DNA of 64,000 nucleotides from Comamonas sp. lk (GCA_945860595.1 CAMAQV010000002.1:61346-125345); one strand, 5' to 3'; positions 9,125-18,333 are shown, counted from the first letter of the stretch. Numbers and translations: made by a program. Notes: generated by a model from the letters alone, not told the origin.

Positions 9125-10207
9125 TCAGCCCTGCGCGGCCGCCGGGTGCGCCCCAGCGGCTCGCACGGCTTGGGCCGCATCGCTGCCCAGCACCTCGTCC
9201 ATGGCACGTTGCACCCGCACGCTGGAGCCGGTGTCGTCCAGCGGGTTGCGCCGCAGGCGGTGGCGCAGCACCATGGGCGCGATTTCGCGCAGATGCGCCA
9301 GCGTCACTTTTTTCGCGCCACGCAAGGCGGCCATGGCGCGGGTGGTGCGCAAGAGCGTGAGCTCAGCGCGCAGTCCGTCGGTGCCCAGTTTCTGGCAGAG
9401 CGCGGCGCACAGGTGCAGCAAGTCGTCGCCCACTTCCAGGCGGTTCAGCGCGCTGCGGGCTTTGAGAATGTTTTTGCGCAGTTTCTGGTTCTCGGCCTCC
9501 CACTCGGCGCGAAAACCGGCCGGGTCGCGTTCGAATGCATCGCGGCGCTTGATCACCTGCACGCGCAGGGCCAGGTCTTGCGGTGTGCGGACTTCCACGG
9601 ACAGGCCAAAACGGTCCAGCAACTGCGGGCGCAACTCGCCCTCTTCGGGGTTGCCGCTGCCCACCAGCACAAAGCGGGCGGGGTGGCGCACGCTCAGGCC
9701 CTCGCGCTCGACCAGGTTCTCACCGGAGGCGGCTACGTCAATCAGCAGGTCGACCAGATGGTCCTCCAGCAGATTGACCTCGTCGATGTACAAAAAGCCC
9801 CGGTTCGCCTGCGCCAGCAGGCCGGGCGCAAATTCCTTGACGCCCTGCGTCAGCGCTTTTTCCAGGTCGAGTGCGCCGACCACGCGGTCTTCGGTTGCGC
9901 CCAAAGGCAGATCGACCACCGGCACCGGGCGCTCCAGGGTTGGGAGTTTTTTGCCCGATGCCGCGCGCGCCGCCTGGCATTGCGCGCAGGGATTTTTGGC
10001 CAAGGGGTCGCAGCCATAGGGGCAGCCTTGCACGACTTGGATGGGCGGCAGCAAATCGGCCAGGGCCCGCACCGCAGTGGATTTGCCGGTACCCCGGTCT
10101 CCGAGCACCAGCACGCCGCCAATGCTGGGGTCGACGGCCACCACCTGGATCGCCAACGTCATTTCTTCCTGGCCAACAATGGCCGCAAAAGGGAAAGTCA
10201 ATGCCAT
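9125..10207 (-). CDS. bchI: Magnesium chelatase ATPase subunit I
   Basis: BchI is the AAA+ ATPase of magnesium chelatase; hexamers act with BchD to drive Mg2+ insertion by BchH. Walker A is GDRGTGKSTAVRAL, Walker B is GFLYIDEVNLLEDHLVD, and FVLVGSGNPEEGELRPQLLD is the sensor region. At 360 residues it is full length. Upstream in the operon is an NnrU-family gene (45-base gap) and bchC before that, so all should share the PpsR-controlled promoter near 12,000. Confidence 0.96.
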   Translation of the reverse strand: MALTFPFAAIVGQEEMTLAIQVVAVDPSIGGVLVLGDRGTGKSTAVRALADLLPPIQVVQGCPYGCDPLAKNPCAQCQAARAASGKKLPTLERPVPVVDLPLGATEDRVVGALDLEKALTQGVKEFAPGLLAQANRGFLYIDEVNLLEDHLVDLLIDVAASGENLVEREGLSVRHPARFVLVGSGNPEEGELRPQLLDRFGLSVEVRTPQDLALRVQVIKRRDAFERDPAGFRAEWEAENQKLRKNILKARSALNRLEVGDDLLHLCAALCQKLGTDGLRAELTLLRTTRAMAALRGAKKVTLAHLREIAPMVLRHRLRRNPLDDTGSSVRVQRAMDEVLGSDAAQAVRAAGAHPAAAQG

Positions 10208-10252
10208 GCGGGTTCTCTCGTTTTCTCGGTTGAGGGCATCGGTGCAGTCGGT

Positions 10253-10858
10253 TCAGGCCGCCATGCCGGGAAGCGGAGCCACGCCAATCAGCCAGACGTG
10301 CACCACCAGAATAAAAGCCGCCCAGGCCACCGTGCCGGCTAGCACCGTGCCGATCGTGGCTGCGCCGGATACGGGCGGCGTCTCGGGTATGTCGCCGGCT
10401 TCAAGGGCTGCACGGTCGCGCTGGCGGGCGGCGCGAAAATTCAGCACCGCCCAGACCAGGAAGCCGCCAAACAGCAGCACATCGTGCAGCCTGCCGTTGG
10501 CCAGGATATGGGCCAGCGCCCAGACTTTGACGCCTAGCACCATGGGGTGGTGCAGGCGGGCTTTGATGGCGTTGCGCGGAATCTCGGCGGCCGCGAGCAG
10601 GACCATGGACACCCACATCAGCGCCACCGTGGCATGCGCCATACCGTGCGGCGGCGTCCAGAGCTGCACCGGCTCCAGCCGGGCCTGCCCGTAGCCCACG
10701 ATGAGCAGATAAAAACCCACGAGTGAAGCGATGGAATACACGCCCTTGAAACCCAAGGGACCCAAGCGCAGCAGCAGGGCACCGCGCAGGCCCTCACCCC
10801 AGACACGCAACGCGTGGACACCCAGAAAAATCACCAAACCCGCTATTAGCATGTCCAT
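10253..10858 (-). CDS. NnrU-family membrane protein (related to zeta-carotene isomerase Z-ISO)
   Basis: This 201-residue integral membrane protein belongs to the NnrU family (named from a nitric-oxide-related gene), which also includes the haem-containing plant 15-cis-zeta-carotene isomerase Z-ISO. About six hydrophobic helices are visible. The family block RLHHPMVLGVKVWALAHIL is present, with histidines that may bind haem by analogy with Z-ISO. It lies between bchC and bchI in one operon, so a role in pigment synthesis is plausible. The actual function is unknown, and I do not assign a carotenoid reaction. Confidence 0.8.
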   Translation of the reverse strand: MDMLIAGLVIFLGVHALRVWGEGLRGALLLRLGPLGFKGVYSIASLVGFYLLIVGYGQARLEPVQLWTPPHGMAHATVALMWVSMVLLAAAEIPRNAIKARLHHPMVLGVKVWALAHILANGRLHDVLLFGGFLVWAVLNFRAARQRDRAALEAGDIPETPPVSGAATIGTVLAGTVAWAAFILVVHVWLIGVAPLPGMAA

Positions 10859-10892
10859 ATCAGCTCCCCGATTGGTGGCGGCAGCGTGGACA

Positions 10893-11864
10893 TCACGGCC
10901 GCCAGGCCAGCACCATTTTCAGGCAGTTCGGGTCGGTGAAGGCCGTGGTGTATGCGGCCTGGGCGTTTTCGGGGGTTTCGGTGTGGGTGATCAGCCCTTC
11001 CAGGTCGAGTTTCCCCTTCTGCACCAGTTCGGTGACCGCCAGCAGGTCGCCCGGCGACCACTGCGCCGCGATGCGGATGCGCGCTTCCCGCATAAAGGCC
11101 GGGGCGTAGGCAAAGCGCAGGTCTTCCTTGTAAAAGCCGGCCAGCACCACCTCGCCGCCCGCGCCGGGCTGCAAACGCCCGATCAGGGTGTTGAGCAGGC
11201 TGGCGTCGCCGCTGACGTCGTAGACGCCACGGTAGTTTTTGCGGCTGTCCTCGTCGGGGTGCACCACCGGGTAACCGTGCGTGCCGGCGCGCCGCGCCGC
11301 CTGCGTTTCCCAGACCGTGGGCGGCGGCAAATCCAGCGCCAGGTTCAGGCGCGCCAGTAAACGCCCCATAACGCCGTGGCCGATGATCAGGTCGGGTACG
11401 CCCAGGGGCAGGTCGTGGCGCCCGCCCGACATGGCGTGGTAGGCGGTGGCCGCCAATGCCAGCAGCACGCCGCGCGCGCCGATGCCGGCGGGCAGGCGCA
11501 CCGCGCGGCTGTCCGCCAGGACCAGACGCTCGGCCGAGCCGCCAAATACATTGGCTGCCTCTTTGAAGCTGTAGGACCCGGGAACAAAAACAGTCTCACC
11601 AATGTCCAGCTTGGCCTCTGCGCCCCGGCGCACCACCGTCCCCACCGACTCATAGCCCGGCACCAGCGGGTAGGACAGGCCGGGGAAGGGCGGCATGGTG
11701 CCGTCCCAGAGCAGGCGTTCGGTGCCGGTGCTAATGCCGCTGAAGGCCACCTCCACCTCCACGTCGGCAGGCCCCATCTCGGCGAGTTGCAGGCTTTGCA
11801 CCGCCAGCACCTGGGGGCTGACGAAGACGATGGCGCGGGCGTGTTGCGGGGCGACGGGTTGCAT
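10893..11864 (-). CDS. bchC: 3-hydroxyethyl bacteriochlorophyllide a dehydrogenase
   Basis: BchC oxidises the C3 1-hydroxyethyl group to acetyl with NAD+, completing the macrocycle of bacteriochlorophyllide a. It belongs to the medium-chain dehydrogenase family; SGISTGTERLLWDG and YPLVPGYESVGTVV are the characteristic N-terminal blocks, and a Rossmann region starts at about residue 145 (LPLGVPDLIIGHGVMGRL). The length, 323 residues, is normal. It is first in the bchC-NnrU-bchI-bchD-bchO operon and divergent from dxs. Confidence 0.94.
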   Translation of the reverse strand: MQPVAPQHARAIVFVSPQVLAVQSLQLAEMGPADVEVEVAFSGISTGTERLLWDGTMPPFPGLSYPLVPGYESVGTVVRRGAEAKLDIGETVFVPGSYSFKEAANVFGGSAERLVLADSRAVRLPAGIGARGVLLALAATAYHAMSGGRHDLPLGVPDLIIGHGVMGRLLARLNLALDLPPPTVWETQAARRAGTHGYPVVHPDEDSRKNYRGVYDVSGDASLLNTLIGRLQPGAGGEVVLAGFYKEDLRFAYAPAFMREARIRIAAQWSPGDLLAVTELVQKGKLDLEGLITHTETPENAQAAYTTAFTDPNCLKMVLAWRP

Positions 11865-11968
11865 GGAGCGGGCCTTCGGTTGCGGGTGACACGGGTGCCG
11901 ACGCTGACAAGCCGGACGGCCCAGCGAAATATTTTTCGCTTAAATCCCACTTTTCGGGAAAAACCGCC

Positions 11969-11996
11969 TTGACTATCGTCAGATTCTTGTTACAGT
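11969..11996 (+). promoter_or_regulatory. Candidate promoter of dxs-hemA-ccmABCDE
   Basis: TTGACT (11969-11974) and TACAGT (11991-11996) are 16 bases apart on the plus strand. The -10 overlaps the -10 of the divergent bchC promoter. A start near 12,003 would put the PpsR box downstream of the start site. Moderate match only. Confidence 0.35.
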
Positions 11997-12017
11997 AATT
12001 TACATCAAAAGTGTCAA
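11989..12017 (-). promoter_or_regulatory. Sigma-70-like promoter of the bchC operon
   Basis: On the minus strand TTGACA (12017-12012) and TGTAAC (11994-11989) are 17 bases apart. The -35 forms the left arm of the PpsR box at 12012-12029. The predicted start leaves an untranslated leader of about 115 bases before bchC. Activity is inferred. Confidence 0.55.
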
Positions 12018-12029
12018 GTAGGGTTGACA
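12012..12029. promoter_or_regulatory. PpsR box shared by bchC and dxs
   Basis: TGTCAAGTAGGGTTGACA is an exact palindromic TGT-N12-ACA site. Its right arm ends two bases before the dxs ATG, and its left arm is the -35 of the bchC promoter. One bound PpsR could therefore silence both transcription units. Confidence 0.7.
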
Positions 12030-12031
12030 AC

Positions 12032-13936
12032 ATGGAAAATTTATTGACATCGATTCAGGGGCCTGCCGATCTTCGCCGCCTGCCGCGCTGGAAGCTGCCC
12101 GCATTGGCTGACGAATTGCGGGCCTTTTTGCTCGACAGCGTGTCCCAGACCGGGGGGCATCTCAGCTCCAATCTGGGCACCGTCGAGCTGACCGTGGCCT
12201 TGCACTACGTCTACAACACGCCGGACGACCGGCTGGTTTGGGATGTGGGCCACCAGACCTATCCGCACAAAATACTCACCGGGCGGCGCGAGCGCATGGC
12301 CACTTTGCGCCAGCAGGGCGGTTTGAGCGGCTTTCCGCGCCGCAGCGAGAGCGAGTTCGACACCTTTGGGACGGCGCATTCTTCCACCAGCATCTCCGCC
12401 GCCTTGGGTATGGCGCTGGGTGCGCAGCACCAGGGCTCAGACCGCCACGCGGTGGCCATCATCGGAGATGGCGCAATGACTGCCGGCATGGCCTACGAGG
12501 CCATGAACAACGCCGGCATCAGCAAGGCGCGCATGCTGGTGGTGCTCAATGACAACGACATGTCTATCAGCCCGCCCGTGGGTGCGCTCAACCGCTATTT
12601 GGGCAAGTTGCTCAGCGGCTCCTTCTATTCAGCCGTGCGCGAGACCGGCAAGGTGGTTTTGCAGGTGGCGCCACCCCTGCGCGAACTGGCCCGGCAGATT
12701 GAGGCCCAGGCGCGCCGCGCTGCGGGCTTCCCGACTATTTTTGAGGAACTGGGCTTCAACTATGTGGGTCCGGTCGATGGCCACGATATGGACGCGCTGG
12801 TCAACGCCTTGCACAAAGTACGCAACGCCAGCGGCCCGCAGTTCTTGCATGTGATCACCCAAAAAGGGCATGGCTACGCGCTGGCAGAGGCCGACCCCGT
12901 GGCTTACCACGGACCGGGCAAGTTTGATCCGGCAGTCGGTTTGAAACCCGCTACCGCCCCACAAAAGCCGACCTTCACCCATGTCTTTGGGCAGTGGCTG
13001 TGCGATATGGCGGCTTGCGACCCCAAGCTGGTGGCCATCACCCCGGCGATGCGCGAGGGATCGGGCATGGTCGAATTTGACCGCCGCTTCCCCGACCGGT
13101 TTTACGACGTCGGTATTGCCGAACAGCACGCGCTGACCTTTGCCGCCGGGCTGGCCTGCGAAGGCATGCGCCCCGTGGTGGCGATTTATTCCACCTTTTT
13201 GCAGCGCGCGTATGACCAGCTGATCCATGACGTGGCTTTGCAAAAGCTGCCCATGGTGCTGGCCCTGGACCGCGCTGGCATCGTCGGTGCCGACGGGGCC
13301 ACGCACGCCGGCGTTTTTGACATTCCCTTTCTGCGCTGCGTGCCCGATGTCAGCATCGCCTGCCCGGCCGACGAGAACGAGTGCCGCCAGCTGCTCAGCA
13401 CCGCCTACCAGCAAGACCACACGGTGGCGGTGCGCTACCCGCGCGGTGCGGGGGTCGGCGTGGCGGTGCAAACCGATTTGTCGCCCCTGCCTTTCGGTCA
13501 GGCTGAGCAGCGGCGCAGCGGAAAAACCATCGCCATCTTGGCCTTTGGCACCCTGCTGTACCCAGCGCTGGCAGCCGGTGAGGCGCTGGATGCCAGCGTG
13601 GTCAATCTGCGCTGGGCCAAGCCCCTGGATACCGGCATGCTGGCGCGTATGGCCGCTGAGCACACGGTCCTGGTCACGGTTGAAGAAGGCGCGCTGATGG
13701 GCGGAGCGGGATCGGCGGTGCTGGAATACCTGGCCGATGCCGGTCTGGCAATTCCAGTGCTGCGCCTGGGCATCAGCGACGCATTCACTGAGCATGGCGA
13801 ACCGGCCAAGCTACTGGCGCAAATGGGTTTGGATGCGGCCGGTATCGAGACCTCCATCCGCGCCCGGTTTGCCGATGTGCTGGAGCGTGCCCGCCACCCG
13901 GCGGTTTATGACGTCAGCAAACGGCGGGCGGCCTGA
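12032..13936 (+). CDS. dxs: 1-deoxy-D-xylulose-5-phosphate synthase
   Basis: Dxs condenses pyruvate and glyceraldehyde 3-phosphate with thiamine diphosphate, the entry to the MEP isoprenoid pathway that feeds carotenoids, the bacteriochlorophyll tail and quinones. The TPP motif is [33 protein letters not shown] and [17 protein letters not shown] are diagnostic blocks. I place the start at ATG 12032 (634 residues) because the track's GTG at 12011 lies inside the PpsR box. hemA begins two bases after the stop, so the two are cotranscribed. Confidence 0.95.
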   Translation: MENLLTSIQGPADLRRLPRWKLPALADELRAFLLDSVSQTGGHLSSNLGTVELTVALHYVYNTPDDRLVWDVGHQTYPHKILTGRRERMATLRQQGGLSGFPRRSESEFDTFGTAHSSTSISAALGMALGAQHQGSDRHAVAIIGDGAMTAGMAYEAMNNAGISKARMLVVLNDNDMSISPPVGALNRYLGKLLSGSFYSAVRETGKVVLQVAPPLRELARQIEAQARRAAGFPTIFEELGFNYVGPVDGHDMDALVNALHKVRNASGPQFLHVITQKGHGYALAEADPVAYHGPGKFDPAVGLKPATAPQKPTFTHVFGQWLCDMAACDPKLVAITPAMREGSGMVEFDRRFPDRFYDVGIAEQHALTFAAGLACEGMRPVVAIYSTFLQRAYDQLIHDVALQKLPMVLALDRAGIVGADGATHAGVFDIPFLRCVPDVSIACPADENECRQLLSTAYQQDHTVAVRYPRGAGVGVAVQTDLSPLPFGQAEQRRSGKTIAILAFGTLLYPALAAGEALDASVVNLRWAKPLDTGMLARMAAEHTVLVTVEEGALMGGAGSAVLEYLADAGLAIPVLRLGISDAFTEHGEPAKLLAQMGLDAAGIETSIRARFADVLERARHPAVYDVSKRRAA

Positions 13937-13938
13937 AT

Positions 13939-15198
13939 ATGGCGGTTTGGGCCATCGGGCTGAACCACCACACCGCGCCGGTGGATGTGCGCGGGCGCTT
14001 CGCGTTCGCGCTGGACCAGATCGGCCATCAGCTAGACCAATTGCGCAGCGCAGTTAGCCCGCACCTGGAGGCAGCCATTCTCTCCACCTGTAACCGCACC
14101 GAGATGTATTGCTCGGGCGGCACCGAGCACATGCCGCAGACCCTGGACTGGCTGGCCCAAGCGGGTGGTGTGCAAGCCCAGGAACTGCGCGGATACAGCT
14201 ACAGCCACCAAGACGAGCATGCCGCGCGCCACGCTTTCCGGGTGGCCAGCGGGCTGAATTCCATGGTGCTGGGGGAGCCGCAAATTCTGGGGCAGATGAA
14301 AGACGCCGTGCGGGCAGCCTCAGACGCCGGCGCTTTAGGCACCACGCTCAACCAGCTCTTCCAGCGTTCTTTTTCGGTCGCCAAGGAGGTGCGCAGCGCC
14401 ACCGACATCGGCGCCCATTCCATCAGCATGGCTGCCGCAGCGGTGCGCCTGGCCGGACAATTGTTTGAAAACCTGGACCGCACCCGGATTTTGTTTGTCG
14501 GTGCAGGTGAGATGATCGAGCTATGCGCCACCCACTTCGCCGCCAAGAAGCCGCTCGCCATGGTGATCTCCAACCGCACCCGTACGCGCGGCGAACAGTT
14601 GGCCGCGCAGCACGGCGCGCAGGTGATGGGCCTGGCCGAGCTGCCCGACCGCTTGCACGAGTTCGACATTGTGGTGAGTTGCACTGCCAGCACCCTGCCC
14701 ATCATCGGTTTGGGCGCGGTGGAACGGGCGCTGAAAAAGCGCAAACGCCGGCCCATGTTTCTGGTCGACTTGGCAGTGCCGCGCGATATCGAGATGGAGG
14801 TCAAGTCGCTCAACGACGCCTACCTGTACACAGTGGACGACCTGGCCCACGTTGTCAAATCCGGGCAAGAGTTGCGCCACGCGGCGGTTGCCCAGGCGGA
14901 GTCCATCATCGACGGCGGTGTCAAGGCCTTTGCCCATTGGATGGAGCAGCGCCACACCGTGCCCTTGATCAAACAGGTGCAAGAGCAGACCGACCAATGG
15001 CGGCGTGCCGAACTGGCGCGCGCTCTGAAGCTGCTCGAGCGGGGCGAGGATGCTGCCACGGTACTGGAGACCATGTCGCGTGGTTTGACCCAAAAAATGC
15101 TGCATGGTGCACTGCACGAGTTACGCAGCGCCGAGACCGAGGCCCGTACCCAGGCCTGCGGCAGCGTTCAGCGCTTTTTTCTGGGCCGGCGGCGCTAG
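13939..15198 (+). CDS. hemA: Glutamyl-tRNA reductase
   Basis: HemA reduces glutamyl-tRNA to glutamate-1-semialdehyde with NADPH, the committed step of C5-type tetrapyrrole synthesis for haem and bacteriochlorophyll. The N-terminus AIGLNHHTAPVDVR and the catalytic cysteine in ILSTCNRTEMY are present. The NADPH domain carries LFVGAGEMIELCA, and PRDIEMEVKSLNDAYLY follows. Full length at 419 residues. Clustering with dxs next to the photosynthesis cluster indicates coordinated supply of pigment precursors. Confidence 0.96.
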   Translation: MAVWAIGLNHHTAPVDVRGRFAFALDQIGHQLDQLRSAVSPHLEAAILSTCNRTEMYCSGGTEHMPQTLDWLAQAGGVQAQELRGYSYSHQDEHAARHAFRVASGLNSMVLGEPQILGQMKDAVRAASDAGALGTTLNQLFQRSFSVAKEVRSATDIGAHSISMAAAAVRLAGQLFENLDRTRILFVGAGEMIELCATHFAAKKPLAMVISNRTRTRGEQLAAQHGAQVMGLAELPDRLHEFDIVVSCTASTLPIIGLGAVERALKKRKRRPMFLVDLAVPRDIEMEVKSLNDAYLYTVDDLAHVVKSGQELRHAAVAQAESIIDGGVKAFAHWMEQRHTVPLIKQVQEQTDQWRRAELARALKLLERGEDAATVLETMSRGLTQKMLHGALHELRSAETEARTQACGSVQRFFLGRRR

Positions 15199-15217
15199 TC
15201 GTACGGCTGGGTACCCC

Positions 15218-15826
15218 ATGCTGAGTGTGCAGCAGCTGGCCTGCGAGCGTGGTCGTACGCGGCTTTTTTCCGATCTGACTTTCGAGGTCCAATCCGGTCA
15301 GTGCCTGCACGTACACGGGGCTAACGGTGCGGGCAAGACGTCCTTGCTGCGCATCGTCTGCGGGCTGGCCGAGGCGGTACAGGGCCAGGTGTGCTGGCGT
15401 GGCGAGAACACGCGGCAGGATCCGGGTTCTTTCCGTGCCGAACTGGTCTATCTGGGCCATGCGCCAGGCCTGAAAGACGAGCTCACTGCGGCTGAAAATC
15501 TCCACTTCCAAAGCCAGATCGACGGCTGTGCGTTGAGCCCGCAGCAGATAGCGGCGGCCTTGCAGCGCGTCGGCTTGGGCCGGCAGCAGCACCTGCCGCT
15601 GCGCCGCTTCTCGCAGGGCCAGAAGCGCCGGGCGGCGCTGGCGCGGCTGGTCGCCCGTCCGGCGCGCCTGTGGGTGCTGGACGAGCCGCTGGCCGCGCTG
15701 GATCACGCTGCCCAGCAATTGGTGTCGCAGCTTGTGGCTGCGCACCTACAGGCCGGTGGGCTGGCGCTGGTGACCAGCCACCAGCCTTTGAGGGTGGAGT
15801 CGATGGATCTGAGGTTGGGCGTATGA
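15218..15826 (+). CDS. ccmA: Cytochrome c biogenesis ABC transporter ATP-binding protein CcmA
   Basis: CcmA is the ATPase of the CcmABCD complex that releases haem-loaded CcmE in system I cytochrome c maturation. Walker A is HGANGAGKTSLLRI, the signature is LRRFSQGQKRRAALAR, and Walker B is LWVLDEPLAALD. The track's 240-residue ORF starts inside hemA. The ATG at 15218 gives MLSVQQLACERG, the usual beginning (202 residues). It lies 19 bases after hemA, and its stop overlaps the ccmB start (ATGA). Confidence 0.93.
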   Translation: MLSVQQLACERGRTRLFSDLTFEVQSGQCLHVHGANGAGKTSLLRIVCGLAEAVQGQVCWRGENTRQDPGSFRAELVYLGHAPGLKDELTAAENLHFQSQIDGCALSPQQIAAALQRVGLGRQQHLPLRRFSQGQKRRAALARLVARPARLWVLDEPLAALDHAAQQLVSQLVAAHLQAGGLALVTSHQPLRVESMDLRLGV

Positions 15827-16500
15827 GCGCGGACCTGCGTGCCTGCGCCGCGCTGCTGCTTCGCGATCTGCGCAGTGCCGCCCGCCGCCCCGGCGATGTG
15901 GCCACGCCGCTGTTTTTTTTCGTGGTCGTTTCGGCCTTGTTCCCACTGGCCATCGGGCCGGAGTTGGGCACCTTGCGCCTGATCGGCCCCGGCATTGTCT
16001 GGGTGGGCGCGCTGCTGAGCAGCATTTTGGCCATGCACCGGCTCTTCGCAGCCGATCTGGCCGATGGCAGCCTGGAGCAATTGGCCCTGTCGCCCACCCC
16101 CCTTGGCTTACTGGTGGCCGCAAAGGTGCTGGCGCATTGGCTGCTAACGGGCGCGCCGCTGGTCCTGGTCGCCCCTTTGATTGCGGTGCAGTTTGACCTC
16201 ACTCTGAACTCCACATTGGTGCTGGTGTTGGCATTGTTGCTGGGTACGCCGGTGCTGTCCTTGATCGGCGCCGTCGGCGCGGCCTTGACCCTGGGCCTGC
16301 GCGGCGCGGAGCTCTTGTTGTGTCTGCTGGTTTTGCCCCTATATATTCCAGTGTTGGTCTTTGGTGCCGGAGCGGTGCAGGCGCATCTGGGGGGCTTGGG
16401 TGCCCAGGCGCATGTGTCGGTACTCTTAGCTATCTTGACCGTAGCTGCGTTTCTGTGCCCCTGGGCGGGTTCGGCTGCCCTGCGCATTGCCCTGGAATAA
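15823..16500 (+). CDS. ccmB: Haem exporter permease CcmB
   Basis: CcmB is the six-helix membrane subunit that works with CcmA in system I cytochrome c maturation. The protein is almost wholly hydrophobic after an N-terminal LLRDLRSAARRPGD segment, and LEQLALSPTPLGLLVAAKV is typical. The ATG at 15823 overlaps the ccmA stop by four bases (225 residues). The longer track ORF reads antisense-like sequence within ccmA. ccmC follows after ten bases. Confidence 0.93.
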   Translation: MSADLRACAALLLRDLRSAARRPGDVATPLFFFVVVSALFPLAIGPELGTLRLIGPGIVWVGALLSSILAMHRLFAADLADGSLEQLALSPTPLGLLVAAKVLAHWLLTGAPLVLVAPLIAVQFDLTLNSTLVLVLALLLGTPVLSLIGAVGAALTLGLRGAELLLCLLVLPLYIPVLVFGAGAVQAHLGGLGAQAHVSVLLAILTVAAFLCPWAGSAALRIALE

Positions 16501-16510
16501 CGGAGTTTGT

Positions 16511-17245
16511 ATGTTTTGGTTGCAGTATGCCGCGCCCCAACGCCTGTACGGGCTGGCCGGGCGCATCTACCCGCTGGCTTTCGCGCTGGCCGTCGCGCTC
16601 ACGGCTGTGGGTTTGTACCTCGGCTTCTGGGTTGCGCCGGCTGACTTCCAGCAGGGCCAGGCCTACCGGATTATTTTTGTGCACGTCCCCGCGTCTTGGA
16701 TGTCGATGGTGATTTACGTGGCCATGGCGTTTTGGGCCTGGCTGGGGCTGGGCTTCAAGACCCGGGTCTCGGGCATGATGACCCAGGCCCTGGCACCAAC
16801 CGGGGCCTTGTTTTGCTTTCTCTCCCTGTGGACTGGTGCGCTGTGGGGCAAGCCCATGTGGGGTGCCTGGTGGGTCTGGGATGCGCGGCTGACATCCGAG
16901 CTGATTTTGCTGTTCCTGTATCTGGGCTATATCGCCCTGACCCGCGCCATTGACGACCCGCGCCGCGCCGACCGCGCCGGTGCGGTGGTTGCTTTGGTGG
17001 GAGTGGTCAACGTTCCGATCATTTATTTCTCAGTCAAATGGTGGAACACGCTGCACCAGGGCGCCTCGGTTTCGCTCACCAAATCGCCCAGCATGGCGGC
17101 GGTCATGTTGTGGGCCATGCTGGTAATGACCTTGGCCTTTTGGGCTTATGCCGTGGGCATGGCGTTTTACCGGGTGCGCCAAACGATACTGGAGCGTGAG
17201 CAGGATGCTGCGTGGGTCGGTGAACTCAAGGAAATTGCGCCATGA
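16511..17245 (+). CDS. ccmC: Haem transport protein CcmC
   Basis: CcmC presents haem to CcmE at the periplasmic face. The tryptophan-rich WWD domain [17 protein letters not shown], flanking histidines ([16 protein letters not shown]) and six membrane helices are visible. I use ATG 16511 (244 residues, [15 protein letters not shown]) rather than the track start that overlaps ccmB. The stop overlaps the ccmD start by four bases. Confidence 0.95.
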   Translation: MFWLQYAAPQRLYGLAGRIYPLAFALAVALTAVGLYLGFWVAPADFQQGQAYRIIFVHVPASWMSMVIYVAMAFWAWLGLGFKTRVSGMMTQALAPTGALFCFLSLWTGALWGKPMWGAWWVWDARLTSELILLFLYLGYIALTRAIDDPRRADRAGAVVALVGVVNVPIIYFSVKWWNTLHQGASVSLTKSPSMAAVMLWAMLVMTLAFWAYAVGMAFYRVRQTILEREQDAAWVGELKEIAP

Positions 17246-17427
17246 GCTGGAACAGCTGGGAAGAGTTTTGGGATATGGGCGGTTATGCCGTTTTTGTTTG
17301 GGGAAGCTACGGTGTGGTCTTCGTAGGAGTGGCTGTGGAGCTGTGGCTGGCGCTGCGCCAACGCAGCATGGTGCTGCTGGCGCTGCGCCGCAGCCGCGAA
17401 GAAGCATACGCAGGAGATGCACCATGA
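17242..17427 (+). CDS. ccmD: Haem exporter accessory protein CcmD
   Basis: CcmD is a small single-helix membrane protein that stabilises the CcmABC complex and is needed for release of holo-CcmE. This 61-residue protein has the expected pattern: [18 protein letters not shown] followed by a basic tail ([16 protein letters not shown]). It overlaps ccmC and ccmE by four bases each, so the block is translationally coupled. Confidence 0.9.
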   Translation: MSWNSWEEFWDMGGYAVFVWGSYGVVFVGVAVELWLALRQRSMVLLALRRSREEAYAGDAP

Positions 17428-17870
17428 AGCCGCGTCACCAGCGCCTGGCCCTGATCGGCGGCGGGCTGCTGTGTCTGTGCGTGGCAGCCGCTTTTGTGCT
17501 CAACGCTTTCAACAGCAATTTGGTGTTCTTTTTCAGTCCGACGCAAATCGAGGCGGGCGAGGCACCCAAGTCGGCGGTGTTCCGCGTTGGCGGCCTGGTC
17601 AAGGACGGCTCGCTGCAACGCGCCGGGATGGATGTGCGCTTTGTCGTCACCGACACCATGCACGAGGTGGAAGTGGTGTACGTGGGCATGCTGCCCGATT
17701 TATTCAAAGAGGGTCGCGGGGTTGTGGCCCAGGGCAAGCTCGACGTCCAGGGCCGCTTCAGCGCCAGCGAGGTGCTGGCCAAGCACGATGAAAACTATAT
17801 GCCGCCTGAGGCTGCGGAAGCTTTGACGCAGGCCGGTATGCGCCGCGCAGCGGAGTCGGCCAAACCCTGA
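17424..17870 (+). CDS. ccmE: Periplasmic haem chaperone CcmE
   Basis: CcmE carries haem bound covalently through a histidine and hands it to the CcmFH ligase. An N-terminal signal anchor ([19 protein letters not shown]) precedes the beta-barrel domain, and the haem-binding HxxxY motif is seen in [11 protein letters not shown]. Full length is 148 residues from ATG 17424. ccmF, ccmG and ccmH do not follow; trxA on the other strand begins 17 bases after the stop. The later steps must be encoded elsewhere. Confidence 0.94.
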   Translation: MKPRHQRLALIGGGLLCLCVAAAFVLNAFNSNLVFFFSPTQIEAGEAPKSAVFRVGGLVKDGSLQRAGMDVRFVVTDTMHEVEVVYVGMLPDLFKEGRGVVAQGKLDVQGRFSASEVLAKHDENYMPPEAAEALTQAGMRRAAESAKP

Positions 17871-17887
17871 GACCCCGGAGGGGCCGC

Positions 17888-18232
17888 TCAGGCCAGTTGT
17901 TCTTTGATGTTTTCGTCGATGAACGCGGCCATTTGCGATTTACTCAAAGCCCCGACTTTGGTGGCAGCGAGCTTGCCGTCTTTGAACAGCATCAGGGTAG
18001 GAATGCCGCGGATACCGAATTTGCCGGGGATTTCGCGGTTTTCATCCACATTCATCTTGGCAATTTGCAGCTTGCCACTGTAGGCGGTGGCCATCTCGTC
18101 AAGAATTGGGGCAATCATCTTGCAGGGGCCGCACCATTCAGCCCAATAATCGACCAGCACGGGCTGTGCGGACTGCAGCACATCGGCCTCGAAAGACGCA
18201 TCGGAAATATGTTTGATCAAATCGCTGGACAT
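17888..18232 (-). CDS. trxA: Thioredoxin 1
   Basis: This is a cytoplasmic thioredoxin of 114 residues with the active site [13 protein letters not shown] and the conserved cis-proline in [11 protein letters not shown]. The ATG at 18232 has GAGGAA upstream; the track ORF adds 16 residues with no family resemblance. It has no signal peptide, so it is not the CcmG-type thioredoxin of cytochrome c maturation despite its location next to ccmE. Its 3' end faces ccmE. Confidence 0.96.
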   Translation of the reverse strand: MSSDLIKHISDASFEADVLQSAQPVLVDYWAEWCGPCKMIAPILDEMATAYSGKLQIAKMNVDENREIPGKFGIRGIPTLMLFKDGKLAATKVGALSKSQMAAFIDENIKEQLA

Positions 18233-18333
18233 CTGGGGTTCCTCAGTGGGATGGCAGGGGCTTGTGGCCCGGTGATACATCGCGAAGATTGTGACAGAAA
18301 GCCGCTTACCCGCGGCACCGTTACCGCTTGTAT

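Noticed and set aside
11989-12005. Second PpsR-like box TGTTACAGTAATTTACA next to bchC/dxs
   Set aside because: The spacer is 11 bases, not 12, so it does not fit the pattern; it overlaps the candidate -10 elements instead.
12011-12031. GTG start for dxs seven codons upstream
   Set aside because: It would lie inside the PpsR box and has no ribosome site; the ATG at 12032 matches the family N-terminus.
12629-13795. 388-codon minus-strand ORF opposite dxs
   Set aside because: Shadow of dxs; low-complexity His/Gln/Arg-rich product with no start signal.
17888-18232. Thioredoxin gene as the CcmG component of the ccm operon
   Set aside because: It is on the opposite strand, lacks a signal anchor and has the cytoplasmic WCGPC thioredoxin form.
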